Assembly: GCA_020632885.1 (NCBI GenBank)
Contig: JACKEQ010000005.1
Span: 219,552-283,551, forward strand
Direction of reading: 5' to 3'
From: Alphaproteobacteria bacterium
GTDB taxonomy: Bacteria > Myxococcota_A > UBA796 > GCA-2862545
DNA: 64,000 bases
Both the position numbers and the translations under genes were made by a program. Shown one piece after another: positions 1-11,021 of the stretch. Each line of letters opens with the position of its first letter. Within the stretch, counting starts at the first letter, position 1. A model generated the notes under the pieces. It saw nothing but the letters and a program-made list of their open reading frames with translations. It did no database searches and was not told where the DNA came from.

Positions 1-2010
1 CATCGCGGCCATCGACACCTTCGTGTTCCTGAACGAGGTCCGCGACACGTTCGCCGCCGTGGTGCCCACCCTGCCCTACACCACCGCCGCGCTCGACGGC
101 ACCGTGAACATCGACGACGCCTGCAACGCCTACTACGACGGCACCGTCAACTTCTTCCGGTCGGGCCAGGGCTGCCAGAACACCGGGCGTATCGCGGACG
201 TCGTGTACCACGAGTGGGGCCACGGGCTGCACTTCGAGCTCATCGTCACGGGGACGTTCGACGGAGCCCTGTCCGAGGGGGCGGGCGACACCACGAGCTT
301 CCTGATGACCGGCGACTCCGAGCTGGCACCCGGGTTCTTCACGAGCGGGGGTGCGCTGCGGAGCGCCGACAACGACCGCACCTTCCCGACCGACATCGTG
401 AACGAGGTCCACGAGGACGGGCTGATCTACGCCGGGGCGATGTGGGACACGTACACCGGCCTGATCGGTGGGTACGGCGGGCCGGCGGCCACGGACATCA
501 CGAGTGACCTGTTCACCTCGATGCTGCGAGGTGGGCCCGACATCGAGTCGTCCATCGACGAGGCCCTGTTCGCCGACGACGACGACGGCGACCTCTCGAA
601 CGGCACGCCCCACGCGTGCTACATCGTGCCCGCCTTCGCGGGGCACGGGCTCGGCCAGCTGGGGTCCACCACCACCAGCTTCTCGGTGGGCCACGTGCCC
701 GACGCCTTCCACGACCCCAGCCGGCCCATCGGCATCGACCTCGAGGTGGTCGGGCCTCCCGGGTGTGGGGCCGACCTCGCGGCGGGCACCGGCACGCTGT
801 CCTGGCGGGCGAACGGCGGCGTCTGGAGCGACGTCCCGCTCACGGTGACGGGCACCCTCGCCTCGGGCTCCATCCCCGCCCAGCCCCCGGGCACGTTCGT
901 GGAGTACCACGCGGTCGTGGAGGGCGCGGGCCAGACCCTCGAGGCCCCACCAACGGCTGGCGCAACCCCTTCTCCTTCTACGTGGGCTCCGTGCTCGAGG
1001 TCCGGTGTGACGACTTCGAGGGCGACGACGGTGGCTTCACCCACGCCCTGCTGGCCGGCGAGAACACCGACGGCGCGGACGACTGGCAGCACGGCGCTCC
1101 CAACGGCCAGTCGGGCGACCCCGTGACGGCGCACTCCGGGTCCTTCGTCTGGGGCAACGACCTCGGCTACGACGGCTACAACGGGGCCTACCAGGCCAAC
1201 CGGAACAACCGCCTCACCGGTCCCGTGGTGGAGCTCGGCCACTACGAGGGCGCGTTCCTGCAGTACTGGCGCTGGCTCACCGTGGAGGACGCCGCCTACG
1301 ACCAGGCGTCCATCCTCGCGAACGACACGGTCGTGTGGACGAACGTGGTCGGAGCCGGCGAGGACCATCACCTCGACCGCCAGTGGGCTCCCCACGTCGT
1401 GGACCTCGGCGACCCCCGCGGCTCGGTGCAGGTCGCCTTCGACCTCGTGTCGGACGGCGGGGTGGAGCTCGGCGGGTGGACCGTCGACGACGTCTGCGTG
1501 TACGTGCCGGCCACCGCGAACAACCGGCTAGGCGTCACCGACTTCCAGGCCGGTGAGGGCGGGACCGGCACCGTCGCCCTCACCTGGACCAACCCCGTGC
1601 ACGGCCCCCTCGCCGAGGTCCGCGTGGTGCGCGGCAAGGACGGCGACTGCCCCACCGGCCCCGACGACGGCGACGTGGTGTTCTTCGCGACCTCGGTGGA
1701 GCTCGGCGCCCCCATGGTCGCCCAGGACGCGGTGCCGTCGACCGACACGTACTGCTACGCCGTGTTCCCGGGCGACGGCTCGGCCTTCCTGGGCTGGGCG
1801 GTCGAGGGGTGGAACGTGGACACCGGCAGCGCCGAGGTGGCCGCCACGCCCGAGCAGATCGAGGAGCAGGCCGAGGAGAACGGGCTCGACGCGTTCGAGG
1901 CGCAGTACGGGTCGATCAGCGGCTGCGGCTGCCGCGCCGGAGGTCCCGCGGGCTGGCTGGCCCTCCTCGCGGTGCTGCCAGCGCTGCGGCGCCGTCAGGT
2001 GAGCAGGTAG
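1..2010 (+). CDS. Secreted zinc metalloprotease with MYXO-CTERM-like tail; 5' truncated, one frameshift
   Basis: The gene enters from outside the window (open from base 2). A gluzincin-type HEWGH motif is encoded at 209-223, followed by the acidic stretch ALSEGAGD that probably supplies the third zinc ligand, as in fungalysin-like proteases. The frame breaks near 944-948 in a C run: one extra C restores the continuation PTNGWRNPFSF and the rest of the protein. The C-terminal half is beta-rich with a carbohydrate-binding/jelly-roll look (family not certain). The last 35 residues have a Cys-Gly-Cys motif, a hydrophobic segment and an Arg cluster (RRRQ), resembling the MYXO-CTERM surface-sorting signal. 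Inferred role: cell-surface or secreted protein degradation. The 3' end overlaps the convergent RDD gene by 16 bases. Confidence 0.75.
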
Positions 2011-2503
2011 GACACCAGCAGCAGCCCCATGGCGGCGAGGCCGCCTAGAGCGGGCCCCTGGTAGGCGAGGGCCGGAGCCGCCCCCTCCACGACCCGTGTG
2101 CCCGCCCAGACGTCGCCGACGCGCTGCTGGGTGGGTGACCTGCGGATGGCGCTGTAGCCCACGAGCCCGAACAGGAAGCCGTCCGCCAGCAGCCCCAGGT
2201 TCCGCGTGAAGGCGGCCCGCACCCCGAGGGGGCCCTCGCCAGCGGCGGGGACCACGCGGATCTGCGCCAGGATCTTCCCGAGCGTCACGCCGCCCCAGGC
2301 CTCCGACACGGCCGCGTAGAGCACCATGGCGCCGATGCCGAAGAAGAGGTCGATGTACAGGAGGGTGTCGCCCTCGGGGGCGAAGAGGAGCCGCCGCACG
2401 GGGAGCTGGTCCGCGAGAGCGCCGGCACCCTCGAGCACCGCGATGTGCATGCCGAGGTCGATGAACCGTGCCACACCCCGGCGCCAGACGGCCGCCGGCT
2501 GCA

Positions 2504-2504
<1 letters not shown>
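1995..2504 (-). CDS. RDD family membrane protein
   Basis: A protein of 169 residues. The N-terminus carries the family's Arg-Phe-Ile-Asp signature (ARFIDLGMH), then a hydrophobic segment around LLYIDLFFGIGAMVLYAAV, the conserved GGVTLGKILAQIRVV loop and a C-terminal hydrophobic stretch, so two to four membrane segments are likely. RDD proteins are small inner-membrane proteins, some linked to ion or compatible-solute transport; the exact role here is unknown. The ATG overlaps the ftsH stop by one base (TGATG), so the two are almost certainly co-translated and the product may act with or be a client of FtsH (inference). Confidence 0.75.
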
Positions 2505-4366
<1,862 letters not shown>

Positions 4367-4412
4367 CTCGACGCCTTAACCGGCCCACCCGCGGGCGGAG
4401 GGTGCGCGCGAT

Positions 4413-4856
4413 CTACTCCGCGCGCGTGAAGTCCACGGTCACGTCCGTGCTCACGCAGGACATGGCGTCCTTCTCGGCCGTGCAGGTCATGGCCAGAGCC
4501 TCGTCGAACGCGATGGACACGTCCCACACGCCCTTTCCGGTGCGGGTGCCCGTGACGGCGTAGTCGTCGGAGGTGGAGAGCTCCTCGACCAGAACGCCGT
4601 CCACCTCGTACGTGTAGAACTGCGTGAAGGTTCCCGTCCCGTCCTTTTCGAACACCATCGAACCGCCGTTGGTGTACGTGTACGTGCTGCCGTTGTACTC
4701 GTAGACCTCGACGGCCGGGAAGTCGTAGACGTACCCGCTGTAGTCGACCTTCGCGAGGTCCCAGGTGCCCACAGCGGGGTCGGCGCAGCCGGCGGCCGTG
4801 GTGAGGACCGAGAGGGCCGAGGCGGTGGGGATGACGAAGGAGCTGGGACGGTTCAC
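4413..4856 (-). CDS. Small lipoprotein, paralogue of the upstream gene
   Basis: A protein of 147 residues starting at GTG, with AGGAGG four bases upstream. The signal sequence ends in a lipobox-like LTTAAGC, and the mature protein begins CADPAVGTWDLAKV. It shares that start, a GTGTFTQF/GTGVFNQE-type strand and a C-terminal CTA...MSC pair with the gene at 4926-5360, so the two are tandem duplicates. The body is polar and beta-strand-like, as in lipocalin-type lipoproteins. Function unknown. The region just upstream carries a 14-base element (4899-4912) also found upstream of the gene at 35064-36113. Confidence 0.7.
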   Translation of the reverse strand: MNRPSSFVIPTASALSVLTTAAGCADPAVGTWDLAKVDYSGYVYDFPAVEVYEYNGSTYTYTNGGSMVFEKDGTGTFTQFYTYEVDGVLVEELSTSDDYAVTGTRTGKGVWDVSIAFDEALAMTCTAEKDAMSCVSTDVTVDFTRAE

Positions 4857-4925
4857 GGGGCCTCCTGGAGCCGGGTGGGTCGAACGCGGGCGACCCTAAC
4901 CCGACTCACGCGGAGGGCGAGCGCG

Positions 4926-5360
4926 TCAGGGCCGGAGAGCCCAGGTGAGCGAGGCGCCGTCGCCGTCGTCGCAGCTCATGCTCTCACCATCTGCCGTGCA
5001 GGACAGGTCGATGGTGTCGTCGTCGCCGGTGATGGTGATGTCCCACTGGCCCTTCGCCATCTTGGTACCGACGAGCGGGTAGGTGTAGTTCGCGGTGTCG
5101 CCCTGGCCGTTGTACGACTGGTAGAACTCCTGGTTGAACACGCCCGTGCCGTCCTTCTCGAGCGTCATGTCGATGCTGCCCCGCACGATGACCGTGTAGC
5201 CCTCGCCCGTGTACGTCTCGTCGATCGGGAAGGCCGTGGTCTCGCCGTCCTGGGTGACCGACGCGAGGTCCCAGGTACCGACGGCGGGGTCGGAGCAGCC
5301 CGCGACGGTGGTGAGGACGCTGATCGCCGTGGCGGTGGGGATGAGGGTGCTCTTGTTCAC
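4926..5360 (-). CDS. Small lipoprotein, paralogue of the downstream gene
   Basis: A protein of 144 residues. The GTG start is set by a perfect AGGAGG six bases upstream, and it overlaps the stop of the ATP-grasp gene by four bases (GTGA). The lipobox is LTTVAGC, and the mature protein begins CSDPAVGTWDLASV. It contains two conserved Cys near the C-terminus (LSCTADG and MSCDDG) that could form a disulfide. Tandem paralogue of 4413-4856. Translational coupling to the peptide-ligase-like gene suggests a joint function, but none is known to me. Confidence 0.72.
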   Translation of the reverse strand: MNKSTLIPTATAISVLTTVAGCSDPAVGTWDLASVTQDGETTAFPIDETYTGEGYTVIVRGSIDMTLEKDGTGVFNQEFYQSYNGQGDTANYTYPLVGTKMAKGQWDITITGDDDTIDLSCTADGESMSCDDGDGASLTWALRP

Positions 5361-6901
5361 AGGTGGCCTCCTGGTCCGGTCTCTTCATCGAGAACCTGGA
5401 TGGTCTGCTTGTAGAGGAAGCGGGCCTGCTGGAGGTTGTCGCCGATGGCGACGACACCCAGCTTCCCGAACTCGGAGAGCGCTCCGATCAGGTGGAACAC
5501 CACGCCCCGCTCGCTCGGCCCGTGGAAGTGGAGGCCGTGGTAGACGCTGATGTCCACGAGGTCCTCCGCGCGGAGCCCGCGGTAGCGCTCCTCCTGGAGG
5601 GTGTCGGTGGCGAAGTAGTACTTGGGCCGGCCGGACGGTGCGTAGAACAGGCCGTCCTCCATGTTGTACTGGCCGGCCGTGAGGAACTTCAGGGTGAGGA
5701 ACGGGTGCGTGGTGCCGCCCTTCCGGAGGTTGACCTCGATGGCCACGTGCCTCCAGGTGCCGTCCGGCTGGCGCACGCTGACGTAGTCCACCCCGAAGCG
5801 CCCGATGACACCGCGTCGCGCGAGCTCGTCGGCCACCTTGGCACCCGACTCCTGGATCGCCATCCGGTACGTGTCGGCCGCAGGGAACGTGCACCCCAGG
5901 AACACCTGGCCCGACGGGCCGCCGAGCACCTGGTCGTGGGTGGAGATGACCTGCGGCTCGCCCACCGCGTTGACCCGGCACTGGGCGGAGGGGCTGACCT
6001 TGTGCTCCCCCTCGACGAACGCCTCGACCACACCGCCCATGTCCTGGTACTTCTCGGCGAAGGCCGGCCACGTCTCCTGGGGCGCCTCGAACTTCAGGCG
6101 GTCGAGACGGTCGAGGATGCGGCCCTTGAGCACGTCACGACCCGCGCTGGCGTCGAGGTCCTCGTAGTAGAAGAGCGCGTTCCCCTCGCCGGAGAAGCCC
6201 TCGTTGAGCTTCACGACCGCCCGACGGGCGGCAGGGTCGCGCTGCTTGATCTCCATCAGGCACTCGGCGACCTCCTCCGGCGTGCGGAGACGCTCGAACC
6301 CGAAGGGCAGATCGACTCCGGCGGCGCGGAAGACCTCTCGACAGCCGCTCTTGGTGCCGAGGTCGTTGAGCGCGGGATCCACGCTGTTGAGCGGGAGCCC
6401 CAGGCGCACCGCCAGGCTGCGCTCGAGGTCCGAGGAGTTGAAGCACACCATGTGCGCCTTCTCCACATCCCGGACCTCGCGGCGGATCCGGGCCATCAAG
6501 CGCGGCCGCTCCAGGATCTTCTGGGTGAGCGGGAGGTTGCTCCGGTCGTTGCAGTGGAGCATCACGAGCCGCGAGCGGGCGTGGCTCGTGGGCACGCCCG
6601 GCAGCAGGGCCAGGTAGTAGTCGACGACGACCGGATCGAGCTGCTGGCTCGTGACGTAGATGAGCCGGGTGCGCGGCTGACGCAGGAGCATCAGGTTCAC
6701 GAGCATCCGCTCTTCGTAGTGGTAGACGCCCGTGATCTTCGCGAGCTCCCGCTTGTCCATCGACAGCGAGGGCACGATCACGACGGTCTGGGGGGTGCGC
6801 GGGTCGCGCGACAGGGCGTGGTAGAGCTCGGGAACGCGCGTCTGCAGCTCGGCGAACGCGGTGATCTCGTCCGGGGAACCGGGGGTCGGCCAGGTGGTCA
6901 T
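5357..6901 (-). CDS. PGM1-related ATP-grasp peptide ligase
   Basis: A protein of 514 residues from the ATG at 6901; an in-frame ATG 12 bases upstream is an alternative, and neither has a clear ribosome site. The middle has ATP-grasp features: RRAVVKLNEGFSGEGNALF (lysine/glycine loop) and VEAFVEGEHKVSPSAQ. The C-terminal part has IEVNLRKGGTTHPFL, the metal-binding end of the ATP-grasp, and runs into the PGM1_C-type region with KYYFATDTLQ and GVVFHLIGAL. Members include PGM1 of pheganomycin synthesis, which joins an amino acid-like starter to a peptide. Substrates here are unknown. It is followed by two lipoprotein genes, the first overlapping by four bases. It could be a housekeeping carboxylate-amine ligase rather than a natural-product enzyme. 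Confidence 0.8.
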   Translation of the reverse strand: MTTWPTPGSPDEITAFAELQTRVPELYHALSRDPRTPQTVVIVPSLSMDKRELAKITGVYHYEERMLVNLMLLRQPRTRLIYVTSQQLDPVVVDYYLALLPGVPTSHARSRLVMLHCNDRSNLPLTQKILERPRLMARIRREVRDVEKAHMVCFNSSDLERSLAVRLGLPLNSVDPALNDLGTKSGCREVFRAAGVDLPFGFERLRTPEEVAECLMEIKQRDPAARRAVVKLNEGFSGEGNALFYYEDLDASAGRDVLKGRILDRLDRLKFEAPQETWPAFAEKYQDMGGVVEAFVEGEHKVSPSAQCRVNAVGEPQVISTHDQVLGGPSGQVFLGCTFPAADTYRMAIQESGAKVADELARRGVIGRFGVDYVSVRQPDGTWRHVAIEVNLRKGGTTHPFLTLKFLTAGQYNMEDGLFYAPSGRPKYYFATDTLQEERYRGLRAEDLVDISVYHGLHFHGPSERGVVFHLIGALSEFGKLGVVAIGDNLQQARFLYKQTIQVLDEETGPGGHL

Positions 6902-6964
6902 GGCGACAAGCATACAGACGTCGACCCCGCGTGGCGAGCGCGCCGCACAGGTTAGGCGGGGACC

Positions 6965-7788
6965 GTGGGGACCGTGCGGATCGAGGGGCCCGAGGGCCCG
7001 GTGGACGTGGGCGGAGAGCGGCTCGTGCTGCTCGCGGGGCCGTGCACGCTGGAGTCCCTGGACCTCGGGCTCACGGTGGCCCGGGCGGTCCGGGCAGCCG
7101 CGGAGGCCGCCGGCCTGCCGTGCGTGTTCAAGGCCAGCGTGGACAAGGCCAACCGGACGTCCGCGACCGGTCGGCGCGGACCCGGCCTCGAGCGCGGGCT
7201 CGAGTGGCTCGCGACCATCCGGGAGGAGGTCGGGGTGCCGGTGACCACCGACATCCACCTGCCCGATCAGGCGGCCCGGGCGGCCAGAGCCGTCGACCTC
7301 CTCCAGATCCCCGCGTTCCTGTCCCGCCAGACCGATCTGGTGGAGGCCGCAGCGGCGACCGGCCTGCCCGTGAACGTGAAGAAGGGCCAGTTCCTCTCGG
7401 CCGCGGAGTGCACCGGCATCGTCGCCAAGGCCGGCGGGCCGGGCCGGATCCTGATCACGGAGCGCGGGACCACGTTCGGTACCACGACCTGGTCGCGGAC
7501 CTGCGGAACCTCCCGCGCATCCGGGCCCTCGGGGTGCCGGTCGTGTTCGACGCCACCCACGCCGTCCAGCGCCCGGGGGCCGGCGGCGACCACAGCGGGG
7601 GCGAGCGTGAGCTGGCTCCCGTGCTCGCCCGGGCGGCCGTGGCGGCAGGGTGCGACGCGGTGTTCGTCGAGGTGCATCCCGACCCCGAGCACGCCTGGTC
7701 GGACGCGGCCACCCAGCTCGACCTGGGCACGCTGCCGGGGCTCGCGCGTGTCCTGGCCGCTCTGGACGCCGTCAGGCGCGGGTGCTGA
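6965..7788 (+). CDS. kdsA: 3-deoxy-8-phosphooctulonate (KDO8P) synthase, one frameshift
   Basis: GTG start; about 274 residues once repaired, the normal length. The protein shows LLAGPCTLES near the start, KASVDKANRTS, TDIHLPDQA, QIPAFLSRQTDL, NVKKGQFLS and ITERGTTFG in one frame. After a one-base loss at 7475-7480 (TTCGGTAC; an extra G gives FGYHDL) it continues with LVADLRNLP, VVFDATHAVQRPG and AVFVEVHPDPEHAWSD. The enzyme condenses phosphoenolpyruvate with arabinose 5-phosphate, the committed step to Kdo in lipid A/LPS assembly, which argues for a Gram-negative envelope. The break falls inside a strictly conserved motif, so sequencing error is more likely than a pseudogene. Confidence 0.92.
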
Positions 7789-9103
7789 ACGCCCGACCGT
7801 CCGCCGTGACCACCCAGAACCGTCGGGGGTGCAGGACGAGCCCGGCCTCCGGCAACCCCTCACGCCAGCCCTCGAAGCGCTCGGTGAACCGCCAGCCCGC
7901 GACCTCCCCGGCGGTCCAGGGCTCCCAGCCGGGCCCGAGCCAGCGGTGGATCTCCTGCCAGGCCGCCGTGCGGCGCGCGGGGTCCGCGCTCGTGAGCCAC
8001 TCCCCCGCCCGCACCGACCAGCGGGGGTCGAACCGGGCCAGGAGGGCCTGCTCGAGGAGCTCGTGGGCCCCCTCCTCCAGGAGCCGCCGGGCGTCGCGCC
8101 AGTCGTCGGCCAGCCGCACGCCGAGGTAGAGCTGCCCCTGGAGGAGCCCGCCGTCCCCGATCCAGACGGTGGACGTGCGGTGGATCCGGGCCCAGCGACG
8201 CAGCCGGGCGGTCTCCCCGCCCACCGCGCGGAGCCGCGAGCCGTCCACGACCCAGGGGCCCTCGAGGGTCGCCAGCGCCTCCGCGAGCCGGTCGCCGTCC
8301 CAGCGCCCGTAGATCGCCACGCGCCGCCGCTCCGGATCGACGGTGAGCGGGGTGTCGTCGGGCTCCAGGAACGCGTGGGCCTCCCAGAGCAGCCCGAGGG
8401 CCTCGGGGTCGGTGAACACCTCGCAGGCGAGCCGCCAGGCGCGCACGCCCGCCTCCCGCGCGCGCCCGTTCGCGTTCGCGAGGTCCGTGTAGGTCTGCCA
8501 GTCGCCGTGACCGTCGTGGAGCGTGACGTCGCCGAGGCAGGCGCGGGTGTCCTGGTCGGCCTTCAGGACCGGCGCAGCCCGCACGGCCACCAGGAGGTCC
8601 TCCACGACCTCGGGGTCCACCTCGACGGCGAAGTGCCGCACGGTCCCCGCCACCGTCGCATCGAGCTGGACGGCCGTGCGCTCCGCCCGCCAGGCCGTGA
8701 TCGCGAAGGAGAGCGCCCCCGCCGGCAGGTAGAGGACCCGGAGCGTGGGCCCCCCTGTCGACCGGACGTCCGGCGGCAGGAGCACGCCGCGCTCACGGGC
8801 CAGGGCATGCGGCACCGGCAGGAAGCCCCTGGACTCCGGCGTGAACCCGTGCAGGGCGTAGAAGGTGTCCGGGTCGAGGGCGCCGTCCCGGTGGTCCACC
8901 GTGCGCCAGCCCGCGTCCAGGGCCTGCTCCACGGCCCGCGCGACCATCCGGGGCGTCTCGATGGCGCGGTGGGTGGGCAGGTGGAGCGTCAGCACACCCT
9001 GGTCGAGCGTGTGCCAGACGGCCAGCTGGTCGCCCTGCTGGCGCCAGCGGAAGCCCATTCCCCGGACGACGAGCGGCCGACTACCGCGAGGGTTGATCGC
9101 CAT
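7772..9103 (-). CDS. Hypothetical protein, 443 residues
   Basis: I do not recognise a family. The start is taken at the ATG at 9103 (MAINPRGSRP); the frame stays open 20 codons further. The protein is Trp- and Arg-rich, soluble and without a signal peptide, with alternating beta-strand and helix patterns and an internal segment (RRVAIYGRWDGDRL) that could be another strand-rich domain. It converges with kdsA, overlapping by 17 bases. Its upstream region is shared with the divergent small gene at 9176 and holds a GATGGC/GCCATC inverted repeat. Confidence 0.7.
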   Translation of the reverse strand: MAINPRGSRPLVVRGMGFRWRQQGDQLAVWHTLDQGVLTLHLPTHRAIETPRMVARAVEQALDAGWRTVDHRDGALDPDTFYALHGFTPESRGFLPVPHALARERGVLLPPDVRSTGGPTLRVLYLPAGALSFAITAWRAERTAVQLDATVAGTVRHFAVEVDPEVVEDLLVAVRAAPVLKADQDTRACLGDVTLHDGHGDWQTYTDLANANGRAREAGVRAWRLACEVFTDPEALGLLWEAHAFLEPDDTPLTVDPERRRVAIYGRWDGDRLAEALATLEGPWVVDGSRLRAVGGETARLRRWARIHRTSTVWIGDGGLLQGQLYLGVRLADDWRDARRLLEEGAHELLEQALLARFDPRWSVRAGEWLTSADPARRTAAWQEIHRWLGPGWEPWTAGEVAGWRFTERFEGWREGLPEAGLVLHPRRFWVVTADGRAFSTRA

Positions 9104-9118
9104 GGGCCCTGGTATCTC

Positions 9119-9136
9119 GATGGCCCTTGTGCCATC
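9119..9136. promoter_or_regulatory. Inverted repeat in a divergent intergenic region
   Basis: GATGGC-N6-GCCATC is a perfect 6+6 palindrome lying between the divergent starts at 9103 (minus) and 9176 (plus). A weak minus-10-like TATGCT follows at about 9145. It could be an operator for one or both genes. Such a short palindrome can occur by chance in GC-rich DNA. Confidence 0.3.
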
Positions 9137-9175
9137 ACATGAGGTATGCTCTGGACGTCGCAAGAGGAGCGCACC

Positions 9176-9394
9176 ATGGACCCCGGAATCACCGACATCG
9201 CGAGCCAGCTCGCCCTCGACATCCCCACCGGCGCCGCGTCCACCGAGCAGGCGAAGGACGACTGGCGCACCACGATCTACAACGCGAAGGCCACCGCGAG
9301 CGTGCGCCCCCTCACGGACATGATCCGCCGGTCGGCCCCGGGCAACGAGCGCGTGGCAGAGCTCTGCGACGTGCTCGGCAAGAAGAAGCGCTGA
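9176..9394 (+). CDS. Small hypothetical protein, 72 residues
   Basis: The ATG at 9176 is chosen because GAGGAG lies six bases upstream; the earlier in-frame ATG at 9146 has none. The product is hydrophilic and mostly helical, ends in a Lys-rich tail (LGKKKR) and has no signal peptide. Its stop overlaps the probable CTG start of the GrpB-like gene (CTGA), so the two are likely co-translated. Function unknown. Confidence 0.55.
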   Translation: MDPGITDIASQLALDIPTGAASTEQAKDDWRTTIYNAKATASVRPLTDMIRRSAPGNERVAELCDVLGKKKR

Positions 9395-9861
9395 GCGACG
9401 TCTTCCGCATCGTCCCGGCAGACCCCCGCCTGCCTGCCGAGCGCGCCCGTGTGCTCGCCCTGCTCGCCGCCACGGTGCCGGACGCCGAGGTGTTCGAGGT
9501 CGGCAGCACCGCTGTCGCCGGGGTGATCGGGAAGGGCGACCTCGACGTGCTCGTCCGCGTGCCGGAGCCCGGCTTCCCCCACCTGCTGGCGCGCCTGGAC
9601 GCCGTGCTGCCGCGGAACCCCGCCCAGTACGCGTCCCCGATCTACCAGGGCTACACGGTCCCCTCGCCCCTCGACGTGGCCCTGCAGTGCACCGTCACGG
9701 GCGGCCCCCACGACGACTTCCTGCCCTTCCTCGACGCCCTGCGCGCCGACCCCGCCCTGGTGGACCGCTACAACGCCCTGAAGCGACGGTTCGACGGCGG
9801 GTCCATGGACGCGTACCGCGAGGCCAAGCGGGCCTTCGTGGAGGCCGTGCTCAGCGGGTGA
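9391..9861 (+). CDS. GrpB/UPF0157-like nucleotidyltransferase-fold protein
   Basis: About 156 residues. The nucleotidyltransferase signature is visible: EVGSTAVAGVIGKGDLDVLV matches the family's GST-A-V-x-G-x-x-x-K-x-D-x-D pattern, followed by QGYTVPSPLDVALQ and a C-terminal helix with YNALKRRF and YREAKRAFVEAVL. No ATG, GTG or TTG lies in frame before the conserved core, so CTG at 9391, overlapping the preceding stop as CTGA, is the likely start. Biochemical role of the family is not settled. The 3' end overlaps the convergent membrane-protein gene by 11 bases. Confidence 0.7.
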   Translation: MSDVFRIVPADPRLPAERARVLALLAATVPDAEVFEVGSTAVAGVIGKGDLDVLVRVPEPGFPHLLARLDAVLPRNPAQYASPIYQGYTVPSPLDVALQCTVTGGPHDDFLPFLDALRADPALVDRYNALKRRFDGGSMDAYREAKRAFVEAVLSG

Positions 9862-10402
9862 CGTCGGAGAGCGCCTCGCGCATGGTGGCCTCCGCCCCCT
9901 CGGGGTCCGCGACGGCTCCGTCCCGCGCGCGCTCGAGCTGCTCCACGACCCAGGCGAGCTCCCGGCGCGCCCGGTCGTGCTCCGGGAACGTCCGCGCCCC
10001 CGGGAGCTCGAACTTCACGACGGTCTCGCCGGACCGCAGCGCGACCCCCATGAGCAGGCTGCCCTTCGAGCCGTCGTAGCACCAGGGCTCGATCGCGAGA
10101 CCGGCGAGCGGGAGGCGATGGACGCGCGACCGGCCGGGGATCCGGCGGCGCACGACCACCTCGCGGGGGGTGACCTCCAGGTCGCGGCGCTCGGTCACCC
10201 CGTGGGCCACGAGCAGCGTGATGGCCCACAGGAACGGCACCATGGGCACCATGCAGAACCAGGCCGCCTCGGGCGCCCAGATCGCGATCCGCCAGCCCAC
10301 CATGGCCGTCCAGAAGGCCGTCAACGCAGAGAGCCCGACCACCAGGACGAAGTCCTGCCGATCGGGCCGCGGGGAGAGGCGTAGCCCGCTGGGCTCGAGC
10401 AC
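9851..10402 (-). CDS. Two-helix membrane protein with PH-like domain
   Basis: A protein of 183 residues. Two hydrophobic segments (FVLVVGLSALTAFWTAMVG and WFCMVPMVPFLWAITLLVA) sit near the N-terminus, followed by a soluble strand-rich region (LEVTPREVVVRRRIPG, RVHRLPLAGLAIE, VALRSGETVVKFELPG) of the kind seen in bacterial PH-like membrane proteins. A C-terminal helix follows. No family is certain. It is the third gene of a minus-strand run after 11022-11603 and 10424-11020, with a 21-base gap. Confidence 0.6.
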   Translation of the reverse strand: MLEPSGLRLSPRPDRQDFVLVVGLSALTAFWTAMVGWRIAIWAPEAAWFCMVPMVPFLWAITLLVAHGVTERRDLEVTPREVVVRRRIPGRSRVHRLPLAGLAIEPWCYDGSKGSLLMGVALRSGETVVKFELPGARTFPEHDRARRELAWVVEQLERARDGAVADPEGAEATMREALSDVTR

Positions 10403-10423
10403 GGCCCAGGCGGGCTGCAGACC

Positions 10424-11020
10424 CTACTCTTCTTCGGCCAGGAGCGAGAGGTCCTGGCGAAGGCGGGCGCTCACCTTCTGCACGGAGATCTCGTCGTCCA
10501 CGAGGCAATCCTCGTGCAGGACGGTGGGATCGTCCTCGGCGTCCACGCGCTTCTTGGTCTTGAAGTCCAGCGTGTAGCCCGAGGTGACCTCCATCGCGCA
10601 GGAGGCGTCGCCGTCGAACTCCATGTTGTAGTCGGAGGTGCCGAAGCCGAAGGCGGTGCCCTCGATCTTCACGTCGCCCGTGACGAGCCAGTAGGTCTGG
10701 CAGACGATGTGCTTCGCCTCGAGGTCGCCCAGCACGACGACCACGCTGTCGTCGCCACCGCAGTCGCGGATGACGCCGCTGACCGTGAGGCCCTTCTCGA
10801 AGATCACGGTGACGCCGTTGTAGGTCTCGTACGGGAAGTCGAGATCCCCATCCACCACGACGTGCTCGCGGAAGATGATGGCGCTGTCCGAGCAGGAGAT
10901 CCAGTCCTCGGCGCTCGCCTGGACGGCCCCGTCCTCGTCCGCAGTGGACTGGACGAGCTCGATGGCGTCGTCGATCTCGATGTCCTCGGCTTCGTAGTCG
11001 TCCAGAGCTTCGTCGGACAT
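10424..11020 (-). CDS. Acidic beta-solenoid-like protein
   Basis: A protein of 198 residues with a strongly acidic N-terminal 40 residues. A strand-turn repeat region follows (VVVDGDLDFPYETYNG, VTVIFEKGLTVSG, VVVVLGDLEAKHIVC, LVTGDVKIEG), in which the GDL-type turns resemble short parallel beta-helix proteins. No signal peptide. The start is one base after the stop of 11022-11603 (TGACATG), so the two are coupled. I cannot name a function. Confidence 0.62.
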   Translation of the reverse strand: MSDEALDDYEAEDIEIDDAIELVQSTADEDGAVQASAEDWISCSDSAIIFREHVVVDGDLDFPYETYNGVTVIFEKGLTVSGVIRDCGGDDSVVVVLGDLEAKHIVCQTYWLVTGDVKIEGTAFGFGTSDYNMEFDGDASCAMEVTSGYTLDFKTKKRVDAEDDPTVLHEDCLVDDEISVQKVSARLRQDLSLLAEEE

Positions 11021-11021
11021 G

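Noticed and set aside
7475..7482. Programmed frameshift in kdsA
   Set aside because: There is no slippery heptamer or downstream structure, kdsA is not known to use one, and single-base losses recur in many genes here.
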